Assembly (NCBI GenBank): GCA_934667795.1 | Contig: CAKUMP010000182.1 | Coordinates: 1 to 5,209 of the forward strand | Direction: 5' to 3' | Source of the DNA: an uncultured Chthoniobacterales bacterium | Lineage (GTDB): Bacteria > Verrucomicrobiota > Verrucomicrobiia > Chthoniobacterales > CAKUMP01 | Length of the DNA stretch: 5,209 bases | Shown here: piece after piece, positions 1 through 5,209 of the stretch | How positions within the stretch are numbered: position 1 is the stretch's first letter | Layout: each line of letters begins with the position of its first letter | Notes under the pieces: model-generated | The model's input: the letters and a program-made list of their open reading frames with translations, nothing else | Told to the model about the DNA's origin: nothing | Database searches by the model: none | Position numbers and translations under genes: made by a program

Positions 1-305
1 CACCCCAATTCCCGACACACCTGCGCGTGCATTCTGCCATTCCCACCTCCAATTTCCACCAGACGCTTCGGCCCCGCTTTCCCTTTTTTGGATAAACGGA
101 TCTCCGCTCGCAAAAAACGCCCAATCGCTTTTCCCAACCCATCCGATAAACTGGCACTCGTCGAAAAATCTCCCCGACTGCCCACCTTGACTCCCGGACG
201 CCGATAATACCCCAGCCCCTCTGCATACAGGGCCTCGCCCATAAAATGATCAAATCTTAACCTCTCAATCCCATCCCTTAACCATTTCTGAACGAGTCCT
301 GTCAT
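1..305 (-). CDS. MidA/NDUFAF7-family SAM-dependent methyltransferase, N-terminal part (3' end beyond the window)
   Basis: Only the first 101 codons are present; the frame is open to the left edge. The family (DUF185, SAM-dependent methyltransferase MidA, mitochondrial homologue NDUFAF7) methylates arginine in a complex I subunit in eukaryotes; the bacterial substrate is not established. Visible hallmarks are an N-terminal segment FDHFMGEALY (residues 18-27), GYY at 32-34, GDFSTSASLS at 45-54, and the SAM-binding glycine loop VEIGGGNG at 83-90, in the family's usual order and spacing. The ATG at 303-305 is preceded by GAGGGAG with an 8-base spacer, a good ribosome binding site that fixes the start. 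The gene follows thiC on the same strand across a 234-base repeat-filled gap, so it may be read through from thiC or have its own promoter; no clear promoter is seen. Family assignment is fairly secure; target and role are unknown. Confidence 0.8.
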   Translation of the reverse strand, partial: MTGLVQKWLRDGIERLRFDHFMGEALYAEGLGYYRRPGVKVGSRGDFSTSASLSDGLGKAIGRFLRAEIRLSKKGKAGPKRLVEIGGGNGRMHAQVCRELG

Positions 306-313
306 CAATTATT

Positions 314-320
314 CTCCCTC
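314..320 (-). promoter_or_regulatory. Ribosome binding site of the MidA-family methyltransferase gene
   Basis: On the minus strand the bases read GAGGGAG, followed by eight bases and the ATG at 303-305. It is a strong purine-rich Shine-Dalgarno match and supports the chosen start. The site sits just downstream of the GC-rich tandem repeat array. Confidence 0.6.
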
Positions 321-345
321 ATCCCAAATAATCCTGGACGCGCCA

Positions 346-466
346 ACGTCCGCTCTGGGAACGCCAACGTCCCCTCTGGGAGCGGCAAACGTCCCCTCTG
401 GGAGCGGCAAACGTCCCCTCTGGGAGCGCTGACGTCCCCTCTGGGAGCGCTGACGTCCCCGTCGGC
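346..466. repeat. Tandem array of 21/22-base GC-rich units, ending in a palindrome
   Basis: Five head-to-tail units start at 346, 367, 389, 411 and 432, with lengths 21, 22, 22, 21 and 21. A sixth, diverged unit starts at 453. The common core on the plus strand is ACGTCCCCTCTGGGAGCG. Units two and three are identical to each other (ending GCAA), and units four and five are identical to each other (ending CTG). Unit one differs at several bases. This pattern suggests stepwise duplication. Each core can fold weakly (TCCC with GGGA around a CTCT loop). The last unit completes a better hairpin, GCTGACG-TCCC-CGTCGGC, at 449-466 with one G-U pair. The array occupies the leader region of the methyltransferase gene, downstream of thiC. 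No protein-coding role is supported. Confidence 0.85.
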
Positions 467-478
467 AGACTCCTTGCC

Positions 479-504
479 GGGCACGCCGACGTCCCCGTCG
501 GCCA
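479..504. repeat. 26-base palindromic dispersed repeat, copy 1
   Basis: The core GCCGACG-TCCC-CGTCGGC at 485-502 is a perfect 7-bp inverted repeat around a four-base loop. The 26-base element recurs at 3418-3443 in the same orientation with a single mismatch in the loop (C at 495, T at 3434). It lies 36 bases downstream of the start of unit six of the tandem array and shares its GACGTCCCCGTCGGC motif, so array and palindrome belong to one repeat family. As the first strong hairpin after the thiC stop codon it could stabilise or end the thiC transcript, but no T-run follows it on the minus strand, so it is not a typical intrinsic terminator. Confidence 0.8.
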
Positions 505-507
505 GTA

Positions 508-538
508 ATTGGTAATTATTCATTAGCCATTGGTAATT
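508..538. repeat. AT-rich direct repeat pair just after the thiC stop
   Basis: The ten-base word ATTGGTAATT occurs at 508-517 and again at 529-538, 21 bases apart, separated by ATTCATTAGCC. It sits between the thiC stop codon and the palindromic repeat. Low-complexity AATTACCAATT-like stretches of this type are, from memory, found between genes in several bacterial genomes. No function can be assigned. Confidence 0.5.
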
Positions 539-539
539 C

Positions 540-2453
540 CTACTTATAAACCTCTCCTCCGGATTGCACAAACTCATCTGCCTTTTCTTTCATCCCTTCC
601 TCCAGTGCCGTATTTGCGTCAATCCCTTTTTCAGCAGCATAACGTCGGACATCTTCCGTAATTTTCATGGAACAAAAATGCGGCCCACACATACTGCAAA
701 AATGTGCCGTTTTCGCACCTTCCTGCGGCAGGGTCTCATCATGAAATTCTCTCGCCGTTTCCGGATCCAATGACAAATTAAACTGATCTTCCCAACGGAA
801 TTCAAAGCGTGCTTTGCTCACTGCGTTATCCCGATATTGTGCCCCCGGATGCCCCTTCGCAAGATCCGCTGCATGCGCCGCAATCTTATAAGTAATCACG
901 CCATCTTTCACATCCTTACGATTAGGCAAACCTAAATGTTCTTTGGGAGTGACATAGCACAGCATGGCGCAGCCATACCATCCAATCATTGCGGCCCCAA
1001 TTCCGCTGGTGATATGATCATATCCGGGTGCGACATCGGTCGTCAATGGTCCCAGGGTGTAGAAAGGAGCTTCATGACACCATTCAATCTGTTTCTCCAT
1101 ATTTTCCTGAATCATGTGCATGGGGACATGCCCCGGACCTTCATTCATGACCTGTACCCCGTGCTCCCATGCGCGTTTGGTCAACCCGCCCTGTACTTCC
1201 AGTTCTCCAAATTGCGCATCGTCATTCGCATCTGCGATTGATCCGGGGCGTAAACCATCCCCAATGGAAAAACTTACATCATAGGCAGCCATGATTTCAC
1301 AGATTTCATCCCAATTTTCATACAGAAAATTTTCCCGATGATGCGCAAGGCACCATTTAGCCATGATCGAACCGCCACGCGAAACAATTCCGGTTGCGCG
1401 TCGTGCAGTCCAGGGAATAAAGCGCAACAACACGCCGGCATGAATCGTAAAATAATCCACCCCCTGTTCGGCTTGCTCAATTAGGGTATCCCGGAAAATG
1501 TCCCAGCTTAATTCTTCTGCCTTCCCTCCCACTTTCTCCAGTGCCTGATAAATAGGCACCGTTCCGATTGGCACCGGAGAATTTCTCAAAATCCACTCCC
1601 GGGTTTCATGAATATTTTTCCCGGTGGATAAATCCATGACGGTATCTGCCCCCCATTTTGTCGCCCAGCGCATTTTTTCTACTTCTTCTTCAATACTCGA
1701 CGCCACGGCGGAGTTTCCAATATTGGCATTAATCTTCACTAAAAAATTCCGTCCGATGATCATCGGTTCTAATTCCGGATGATTAATATTTGCCGGGATA
1801 ATGGCACGTCCTCTTGCCACTTCATCCCGAACAAATTCCGGGGTAATAAAATCCGGAATTTTTGCGCCCCAGCTTTGCCCCGGGTGTTGTTGATTCAACA
1901 CATTCCGTGCCCCTTTTTTATTTTCTACAAGGTCCATCGCGGCTTCTCGCCCCATATTTTCCCGAATAGCAATAAACTCCATTTCAGGAGTGATAATCCC
2001 CTGACGCGCATACCAAAGCTGCGTCACCGGATGTCCCGCACTCGCACGTAAGGGCTTTCTTCCTCTTCCATCAAATTTAACCAATCGATTCTTTTTCTCT
2101 GCCTGACTCGCATACTCTTCATGCCCACGTGTAAGGTATCCATTATCTCCCGGCAAAACTTCTCTTCCCGTATATTCTTCCACATCTCCACGTTCCAAAA
2201 TCCATTCCATCCGAATCGGGTCCAGTCCTTTCGAGGAATCCACCGTTAATGCCTTATCGCCCCAAGGACCACTGGTATCATACACGCGTACCGCCTCATT
2301 TTGTTCTTCCCGACCATCCAGTCCACGCGTCACCCCTAATTGAATCTCCCGAAACGGAACTTTTACCCCCGGATGTATTTTCCCTTCCACATAAACCCGC
2401 TTACTATTAGGAAATTCATACCCCTGTACGTTTTCTTCGTTCTTTGCAATCAT
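540..2453 (-). CDS. thiC: Phosphomethylpyrimidine synthase ThiC
   Basis: This 637-residue protein is a full-length ThiC (E. coli ThiC is 631 residues). ThiC is a cytoplasmic radical-SAM enzyme that rearranges 5-aminoimidazole ribotide (AIR) to 4-amino-5-hydroxymethyl-2-methylpyrimidine phosphate, the pyrimidine half of thiamine. The N-terminal region carries FPNSKRVYVEG and VRVYDTSGPWGD. The barrel region carries INANIGNSAVASS, TVMDLSTGKNIHETREWI, NSPVPIGTVPIYQAL and NEGPGHVPMHMI. The C-terminal CSMCGPHFC motif (CX2CX4C, Cys586, 589 and 594) binds the [4Fe-4S] cluster, and is followed by MKITEDVR. The ATG is preceded by GGAAGGAA with a seven-base spacer. A TPP riboswitch and promoter lie directly upstream, so expression should fall when thiamine pyrophosphate is plentiful. 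No other thiamine gene is adjacent. The stop codon is TAG. No key residue appears missing, and identification is essentially certain. Confidence 0.98.
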   Translation of the reverse strand: MIAKNEENVQGYEFPNSKRVYVEGKIHPGVKVPFREIQLGVTRGLDGREEQNEAVRVYDTSGPWGDKALTVDSSKGLDPIRMEWILERGDVEEYTGREVLPGDNGYLTRGHEEYASQAEKKNRLVKFDGRGRKPLRASAGHPVTQLWYARQGIITPEMEFIAIRENMGREAAMDLVENKKGARNVLNQQHPGQSWGAKIPDFITPEFVRDEVARGRAIIPANINHPELEPMIIGRNFLVKINANIGNSAVASSIEEEVEKMRWATKWGADTVMDLSTGKNIHETREWILRNSPVPIGTVPIYQALEKVGGKAEELSWDIFRDTLIEQAEQGVDYFTIHAGVLLRFIPWTARRATGIVSRGGSIMAKWCLAHHRENFLYENWDEICEIMAAYDVSFSIGDGLRPGSIADANDDAQFGELEVQGGLTKRAWEHGVQVMNEGPGHVPMHMIQENMEKQIEWCHEAPFYTLGPLTTDVAPGYDHITSGIGAAMIGWYGCAMLCYVTPKEHLGLPNRKDVKDGVITYKIAAHAADLAKGHPGAQYRDNAVSKARFEFRWEDQFNLSLDPETAREFHDETLPQEGAKTAHFCSMCGPHFCSMKITEDVRRYAAEKGIDANTALEEGMKEKADEFVQSGGEVYK

Positions 2454-2460
2454 TTCAGTG

Positions 2461-2468
2461 TTCCTTCC
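2461..2468 (-). promoter_or_regulatory. Ribosome binding site of thiC
   Basis: The minus strand reads GGAAGGAA, seven bases before the thiC ATG. It is the likely end point of riboswitch control if that control acts on translation, but I could not find a leader segment that obviously pairs with it. Confidence 0.6.
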
Positions 2469-2488
2469 ATTTCTGGTTGATTGCGAGG

Positions 2489-2503
2489 GGATTCCCTGAA
2501 TCC
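2489..2503 (-). other. Small hairpin in the riboswitch expression platform
   Basis: On the minus strand GGATTC-AGG-GAATCC is a perfect 6-bp stem with a three-base loop. It is followed by CCTCGCAATC rather than a T-run, so it is not a terminator by itself. Its last bases overlap the segment that can pair with the 5' strand of aptamer helix P1, so the hairpin and that alternative helix compete at their edge. Confidence 0.45.
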
Positions 2504-2542
2504 ATTCTTAAAATCATCTGCCTTTCCGGCATCCAATTTTGT

Positions 2543-2631
2543 CTGCTCCCTTCGTCGGTATCATCCGCATCAGGTTCCAAGGGTCTGCGCATTCCACGCA
2601 CTCTCAGCTAACTTTTCAAGCTCCCCCGCAA
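2543..2631 (-). ncRNA. TPP riboswitch (THI element) of thiC
   Basis: The minus strand carries the conserved thi-box core: CTGAGAG at 2601-2607, then ACCCTTGGAACCTGAT, GCGGATGATACC and GACGAAGGGAGCA. The order and spacing match the TPP aptamer. P1 can form between TTGC (2628-2631) and GCAG (2543-2546). P3 forms from AGCT on either side of TGAAAAGTT, and an optional P3a arm from TGCG and CGCA. P4 pairs CCTT with AAGG, and P5 is CGG-ATGATA-CCG. Binding of thiamine pyrophosphate lowers expression of the downstream gene, here thiC, whose ATG is about 90 bases further on. The linker contains a segment (2481-2489) able to pair with the 5' strand of P1, suggesting an alternative ligand-free fold. No clear intrinsic terminator with a T-run is seen, so translational or Rho-dependent control is possible. 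Confidence 0.95.
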
Positions 2632-2640
2632 TTTCCCTCT

Positions 2641-2670
2641 ATCCTTATCCACTCCCCCCACCCTTGTCAA
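2641..2670 (-). promoter_or_regulatory. Likely sigma-70-type promoter of the thiC leader
   Basis: A perfect -35 box TTGACA lies at 2665-2670 on the minus strand. The -10 is weak: AAGGAT at 2641-2646 gives an 18-base spacer, and GATAAG at 2644-2649 gives a 15-base spacer. Initiation about seven bases beyond AAGGAT would fall near 2634, just before the first base of the riboswitch aptamer at 2631. That is where a riboswitch transcript would be expected to begin. The -35 and the position support the call; the poor -10 lowers confidence. Confidence 0.5.
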
Positions 2671-2699
2671 TCCTCGAGAAAAAACATTTCCTGACTTAT

Positions 2700-2828
2700 C
2701 CCTTTTAGGGCGAGACTCATTACGAATTACGCTCGAAAGGATAAAAATGTGCCCTGAAAGGGCAACCCATGTCAGCCCTGGGCAACGCCCAGGGTCTGAT
2801 GAGGAGAGAAAAATAAACCCTGTAAGGG
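2700..2828. repeat. Intergenic cassette of four CCCT...AGGG mini-hairpins
   Basis: Four perfect inverted repeats with three-base loops follow one another. They are CCCT-TTT-AGGG at 2700-2710, GCCCT-GAA-AGGGC at 2751-2763, CCCTGGGC-AAC-GCCCAGGG at 2776-2794 and CCCT-GTA-AGGG at 2818-2828. The last three, with the words CAGCCCTGGGCAACGCC and TGATGAGGA between them, resemble a dispersed intergenic element that I recall from many PVC-group, Bacteroidetes and related genomes; this is memory, not a search result. No transposase lies nearby. The cassette sits between the end of the decarboxylase-like gene and the thiC promoter, so it could also act in 3' end formation of the ppk1 transcript. Confidence 0.7.
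2743..2763 (-). terminator. Possible weak intrinsic terminator for the ppk1 transcription unit
   Basis: On the minus strand the hairpin GCCCT-TTC-AGGGC is followed by ACA and then five T residues. A similar arrangement lies at 2809-2828, where CCCT-TAC-AGGG is followed by TTTATTTTT. Both stems are short (five and four base pairs), so termination would be weak. They are nonetheless the only hairpin plus T-run candidates between the decarboxylase-like gene and the thiC promoter. Confidence 0.35.
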
Positions 2829-2942
2829 GGAACTAAAACGGTGATTTTTCCTTATCTTGCAACCATGCGCTTACAACCTGGTCCTTTCATTGGATGCTTT
2901 AATTAGACCTTAATCGGACCTTACAGACCATTTTAACAATCC
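2829..2942. other. Gap after the decarboxylase-like gene with no recognisable feature
   Basis: These bases carry no open frame or RNA gene that I recognise. The only pattern is the word GACCTTA at 2906-2912 and 2917-2923, followed by a partial GACC at 2926. It is too short to interpret. On the minus strand this is the 3' untranslated region of the ppk1 transcription unit. Confidence 0.4.
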
Positions 2943-3452
2943 CTAAAAATTTTCTTTTTCTTGTTTCTTTTCTTTTGCTGCATCACGTTCAGCAAAAACG
3001 GTTTTAGCGGCAAGTGCGGCTTTGAGCGCAGCAGGAAATCCTGCATAAATCGCCACCTGCAAGCAAATTTCAAGAAGCTCTTCGCGTGTACAGCCCACAT
3101 TCAAGGCACCATGCATATGCGCTTGAAGAATACTTTCAGAATTCCCCTGAGAAGCCAAAATCGACACCGTTATGATTTGCCGCTCTTTCAGCGTCAGCCC
3201 CGGACGGGTATAAATATCTCCAAACGGAAATTCAATGATATACTTCACAAGGTCAGGCGCGACCTCGCCCAGCGAATCAAGAATCTGCTGACCCGCTTCC
3301 GCATGAATTTCCTTGAGTTGCTTCCAACCCTGCTCGTATCGAGAATCTGTATTTTCTGTCACAAAGATAGATTCAAAAATCTTTTCCTGTTTAGCAAGTG
3401 TTAAAAAACTTTCCCCTGGGCACGCCGACGTCCTCGTCGGCCAACGTACCAT
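2943..3452 (-). CDS. Carboxymuconolactone decarboxylase (CMD)-family protein, start uncertain
   Basis: The longest frame has 169 codons. Residues 68-155 match the CMD/AhpD-like fold: GDIYTRPGLTLKERQIITVSI (78-98) with only its middle quoted as TRPGLTLKER, then HMHGALNVGCTREELLEI (112-129) and VAIYAGFPAALKA (133-145). Family members include gamma-carboxymuconolactone decarboxylase and thiol peroxidase partners. This protein lacks the AhpD CXXC pair, so it is closer to the decarboxylase side, but its substrate is unknown. The tail (155-169) is rich in Lys and Glu. The ATG at 3452 is 11 bases after the ppk1 stop, has no good ribosome binding site, and makes residues 4-12 from a palindromic repeat. 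Family-like sequence begins near codon 31 (GTG at 3360-3362, VTENTDSRYEQG), which could be the true start (139 residues) but also lacks a good site. Cotranscription with ppk1 is likely. Confidence 0.85.
   Translation of the reverse strand: MVRWPTRTSACPGESFLTLAKQEKIFESIFVTENTDSRYEQGWKQLKEIHAEAGQQILDSLGEVAPDLVKYIIEFPFGDIYTRPGLTLKERQIITVSILASQGNSESILQAHMHGALNVGCTREELLEICLQVAIYAGFPAALKAALAAKTVFAERDAAKEKKQEKENF
3418..3443. repeat. 26-base palindromic dispersed repeat, copy 2, inside the 5' end of the CMD-family frame
   Basis: The element matches the copy at 479-504 in 25 of 26 bases and has the same orientation. Its core GCCGACG-TCCT-CGTCGGC at 3424-3441 is a perfect 7-bp inverted repeat. It lies 21 bases downstream of the ppk1 stop codon and within the longest reading frame of the CMD-family gene. 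There it would encode WPTRTSACP without a stop. It is either translated or part of a short ppk1-CMD spacer, depending on the true start. Confidence 0.85.
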
Positions 3453-3463
3453 TGGATCATTTC

Positions 3464-5209
3464 TTACAAAGGCGGGGTCTGGGCAATGCGTAATTTCTGT
3501 GCCTGAGCCAATAATTCTTCCTGCACATTGAACGCAGCCTCCTCCGCGTCTTCTTTTCCTACCATGTGATATTCTCCGGAAGGCTGCAACACGCGCGCTT
3601 TTTGATTATCTTTCCAGTACATTCGCAACAAATCAAAAACCTGTGATTTTAGTACCGGATCTTCAATAGGGACCGCGGCTTCTACACGACGAAAAAAGTT
3701 GCGCGGCATCCAGTCTGCACTTCCAATATACAACTCAGGGTCTCCGCCATTATCGAAACGGAAAATCCGGGAGTGCTCCAAAAAGCGTCCGACAATACTC
3801 CGAACCTCAATATTTTCACTCAGGCCCGGCACTCCTGGACGCAAACAGCAGATTCCGCGCACCATCAGTTGCACTTCTACTCCGGCCTGAGACGCTGCAT
3901 ACAAAGCTTCAATAATTTCTTCATCTACCAGCGAATTCATTTTCGCAAAAATTCCTGCCAGCATCCCTCTTTGCGCATTTTTTTGCTCCCGTTGAATCAG
4001 CTTCATCATCTGCTCATGCAAATTAAAGGGCGCCACCAGCAGTTTTCGCATCCCCGGAAAACGCGACACTCCCGTAAGCAGATTAAATAATTCCGCAACA
4101 TCAATCGCAATATCTTCCCGTGCTGTAAACAAACCTAAATCGGTATAAAGTTTTGCTGTCGATGGATGGTAATTTCCTGTCCCGATATGCACATACCGCC
4201 GAATCCCTCCCGGCTCATCCCGCACAATTAAAAGTGCCTTGCAATGCGTTTTTAATCCCACAATTCCATACACCACATTCACCCCCGCTTCCTGCAGCAT
4301 TTTGGCCCACTTGATATTCGCCGCCTCATCAAAACGCGCTTTTAATTCCACAATCACTGACACTTGTTTTCCATTTTGCGAGGCTTCAATCAAGGCATGA
4401 ACAATAGGCGAATCGCCACTCGTCCGATATAACGTCTGCTTGATCGCCAGTACCGCAGGATCTTCTGCCGCCTCTCGAATTAAATCGACCACGGGATGAA
4501 AACTCTCAAATGGATGATGCAATAACCGATCCCCTTCCCTTATGACATCAAAAATCGATTGCCCCTCCTGTTTCACAACCCCAACAGGGGCGACATATGC
4601 TTTATATTTTAAATCAGGACGAGGAATGTCCCCAATAACCGGCAGCAACCGGACAAAGTTAATCGGACCATTCACGACAAATAAATCATCTTCTTCCAGA
4701 TTAAAAATACTTAACAACCGTTGGTTTAAATAATCCGGACAATCTGCCTGCACCTCCAGCCTCACTGCATTTCCACGGTTCATTTTGCGCAATTCCAATT
4801 CAATCGCACTCAATAAATTATCCGCTTCTTCCTCATCAAAATATAAATTACTGTTCCGGGTCACCCGAAATTGATGCACCCCCACGACCTCTACCCCATG
4901 AAATAAAGAACCCACATATTGCTGAATCAAATTCCCGATAAAGACAAAATCATGTCGATCCGATTTTTCATTCGGCAAAGGTACCACCCGGGGCAAGATA
5001 CGCGGAACCTGCACAATTGCCAGATCGGTGGTCAAATCCGTCCCATGCAATTCTACAACCACATTCAGACTCTTATTCAATAACTGAGGAAAGGGGTGCC
5101 CCGGATCAATTGCTAATGGCGTTAGAACAGGATAAACCGACTTTTCATAATAATTTGCCAGATATGCCAATTGATCTTCATCCAGTTCGTCAAAACTTAA
5201 AAAACGAAT
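3464..5209 (-). CDS. ppk1: Polyphosphate kinase PPK1, lacking its N-terminus at the window edge
   Basis: PPK1 reversibly transfers the terminal phosphate of ATP onto a polyphosphate chain. The frame is open to the right edge, giving 581 residues. A TTG at 5168-5170 could be read as a start, but the 13 codons before it continue in frame and precede the conserved YYEKSVYPVLTPLAID, so the gene begins outside. Catalytic features are present: Arg in LYRTSGDS (fragment residue 262), Arg in LKARFDEAANI (292), the phosphorylated His in GLKTHCK (322), and His in FLEHSRIFRF (479). Their spacings (30, 30 and 157) equal those of E. coli Arg375, Arg405, His435 and His592. By that offset about 113 N-terminal residues are missing and the whole protein would be about 694 long (E. 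coli: 688). HIGTGNYHPSTAKLYTD and SADWMPRN are also typical. The stop is TAA, 11 bases before the next ATG. Confidence 0.97.
   Translation of the reverse strand: MRFLSFDELDEDQLAYLANYYEKSVYPVLTPLAIDPGHPFPQLLNKSLNVVVELHGTDLTTDLAIVQVPRILPRVVPLPNEKSDRHDFVFIGNLIQQYVGSLFHGVEVVGVHQFRVTRNSNLYFDEEEADNLLSAIELELRKMNRGNAVRLEVQADCPDYLNQRLLSIFNLEEDDLFVVNGPINFVRLLPVIGDIPRPDLKYKAYVAPVGVVKQEGQSIFDVIREGDRLLHHPFESFHPVVDLIREAAEDPAVLAIKQTLYRTSGDSPIVHALIEASQNGKQVSVIVELKARFDEAANIKWAKMLQEAGVNVVYGIVGLKTHCKALLIVRDEPGGIRRYVHIGTGNYHPSTAKLYTDLGLFTAREDIAIDVAELFNLLTGVSRFPGMRKLLVAPFNLHEQMMKLIQREQKNAQRGMLAGIFAKMNSLVDEEIIEALYAASQAGVEVQLMVRGICCLRPGVPGLSENIEVRSIVGRFLEHSRIFRFDNGGDPELYIGSADWMPRNFFRRVEAAVPIEDPVLKSQVFDLLRMYWKDNQKARVLQPSGEYHMVGKEDAEEAAFNVQEELLAQAQKLRIAQTPPL

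Noticed and set aside
346..466. CRISPR array
   Set aside because: The units are 21-22 bases, contiguous and nearly identical along their whole length, with no unique spacers and no cas genes.
305..577. Open frame of 90 codons on the minus strand across the repeat array
   Set aside because: Its product is mostly the translated repeat (GDVSAPR copies), it overlaps the thiC 3' end in another frame, and it has no family resemblance.
936..1241. Plus-strand open frame of 101 codons, and other small frames inside thiC
   Set aside because: They are antisense or alternative-frame shadows of thiC, which is complete and highly conserved.
2489..2503. Intrinsic terminator in the thiC riboswitch leader
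   Set aside because: The hairpin is followed by CCTCGCAATC with no T-run.
2481..2708. Plus-strand open frame of 75 codons
   Set aside because: It is antisense to the thiC leader, including the TPP riboswitch, and shows no domain or ribosome binding site.
2961..3404. Plus-strand open frame of 147 codons
   Set aside because: It lies entirely antisense to the CMD-family gene, whose own product matches a known family. The plus-strand product is Cys-, Arg- and Phe-rich without recognisable motifs.
3458..3460. Alternative ATG for the CMD-family gene
   Set aside because: It is out of frame with the CMD-family coding sequence and opens an Arg-rich frame that soon ends.
5168..5170. TTG as the ppk1 start codon
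   Set aside because: The frame continues upstream to the window edge, and comparison with E. coli PPK1 catalytic spacing shows about 113 residues still missing.

Overview
The window is an ordinary bacterial housekeeping segment in which every recognisable gene lies on the minus strand. Read in the direction of transcription (right to left) it holds: polyphosphate kinase ppk1, which lacks its 5' end at the right edge; a small carboxymuconolactone decarboxylase-family protein 11 bases behind it; a 490-base gene-free stretch with a dispersed-repeat cassette, a promoter and a TPP riboswitch; thiC (phosphomethylpyrimidine synthase); a 234-base gap filled with short GC-rich repeats; and the 5' end of a MidA-type SAM-dependent methyltransferase, which runs off the left edge. 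No tRNA, rRNA, insertion sequence with a transposase, or CRISPR array is visible.

The organism is a bacterium of medium GC content. It makes thiamine de novo under TPP-riboswitch control and makes polyphosphate. The repeats are the most distinctive trait. They include tandem 21/22-base units, 7-bp-stem palindromes and a cassette of CCCT-NNN-AGGG mini-hairpins. Repeats of this kind are, from memory, common in PVC-group and candidate-phylum genomes (for example Omnitrophota). I cannot settle the phylum from the sequence alone.

The genes do not form one pathway. ppk1 and the decarboxylase-like gene look like one transcription unit. thiC has its own promoter (a perfect TTGACA -35) and riboswitch, and the methyltransferase gene has its own good ribosome binding site downstream. 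I see no convincing new multi-gene system. The items most worth a second look are in the non-coding and repeat sequence. A palindromic repeat occurs between thiC and the methyltransferase and again, 25 of 26 bases identical, at the 5' end of the decarboxylase-like gene, where it stays in frame. The TPP riboswitch leader also contains a 9-bp pairing that would compete with helix P1.
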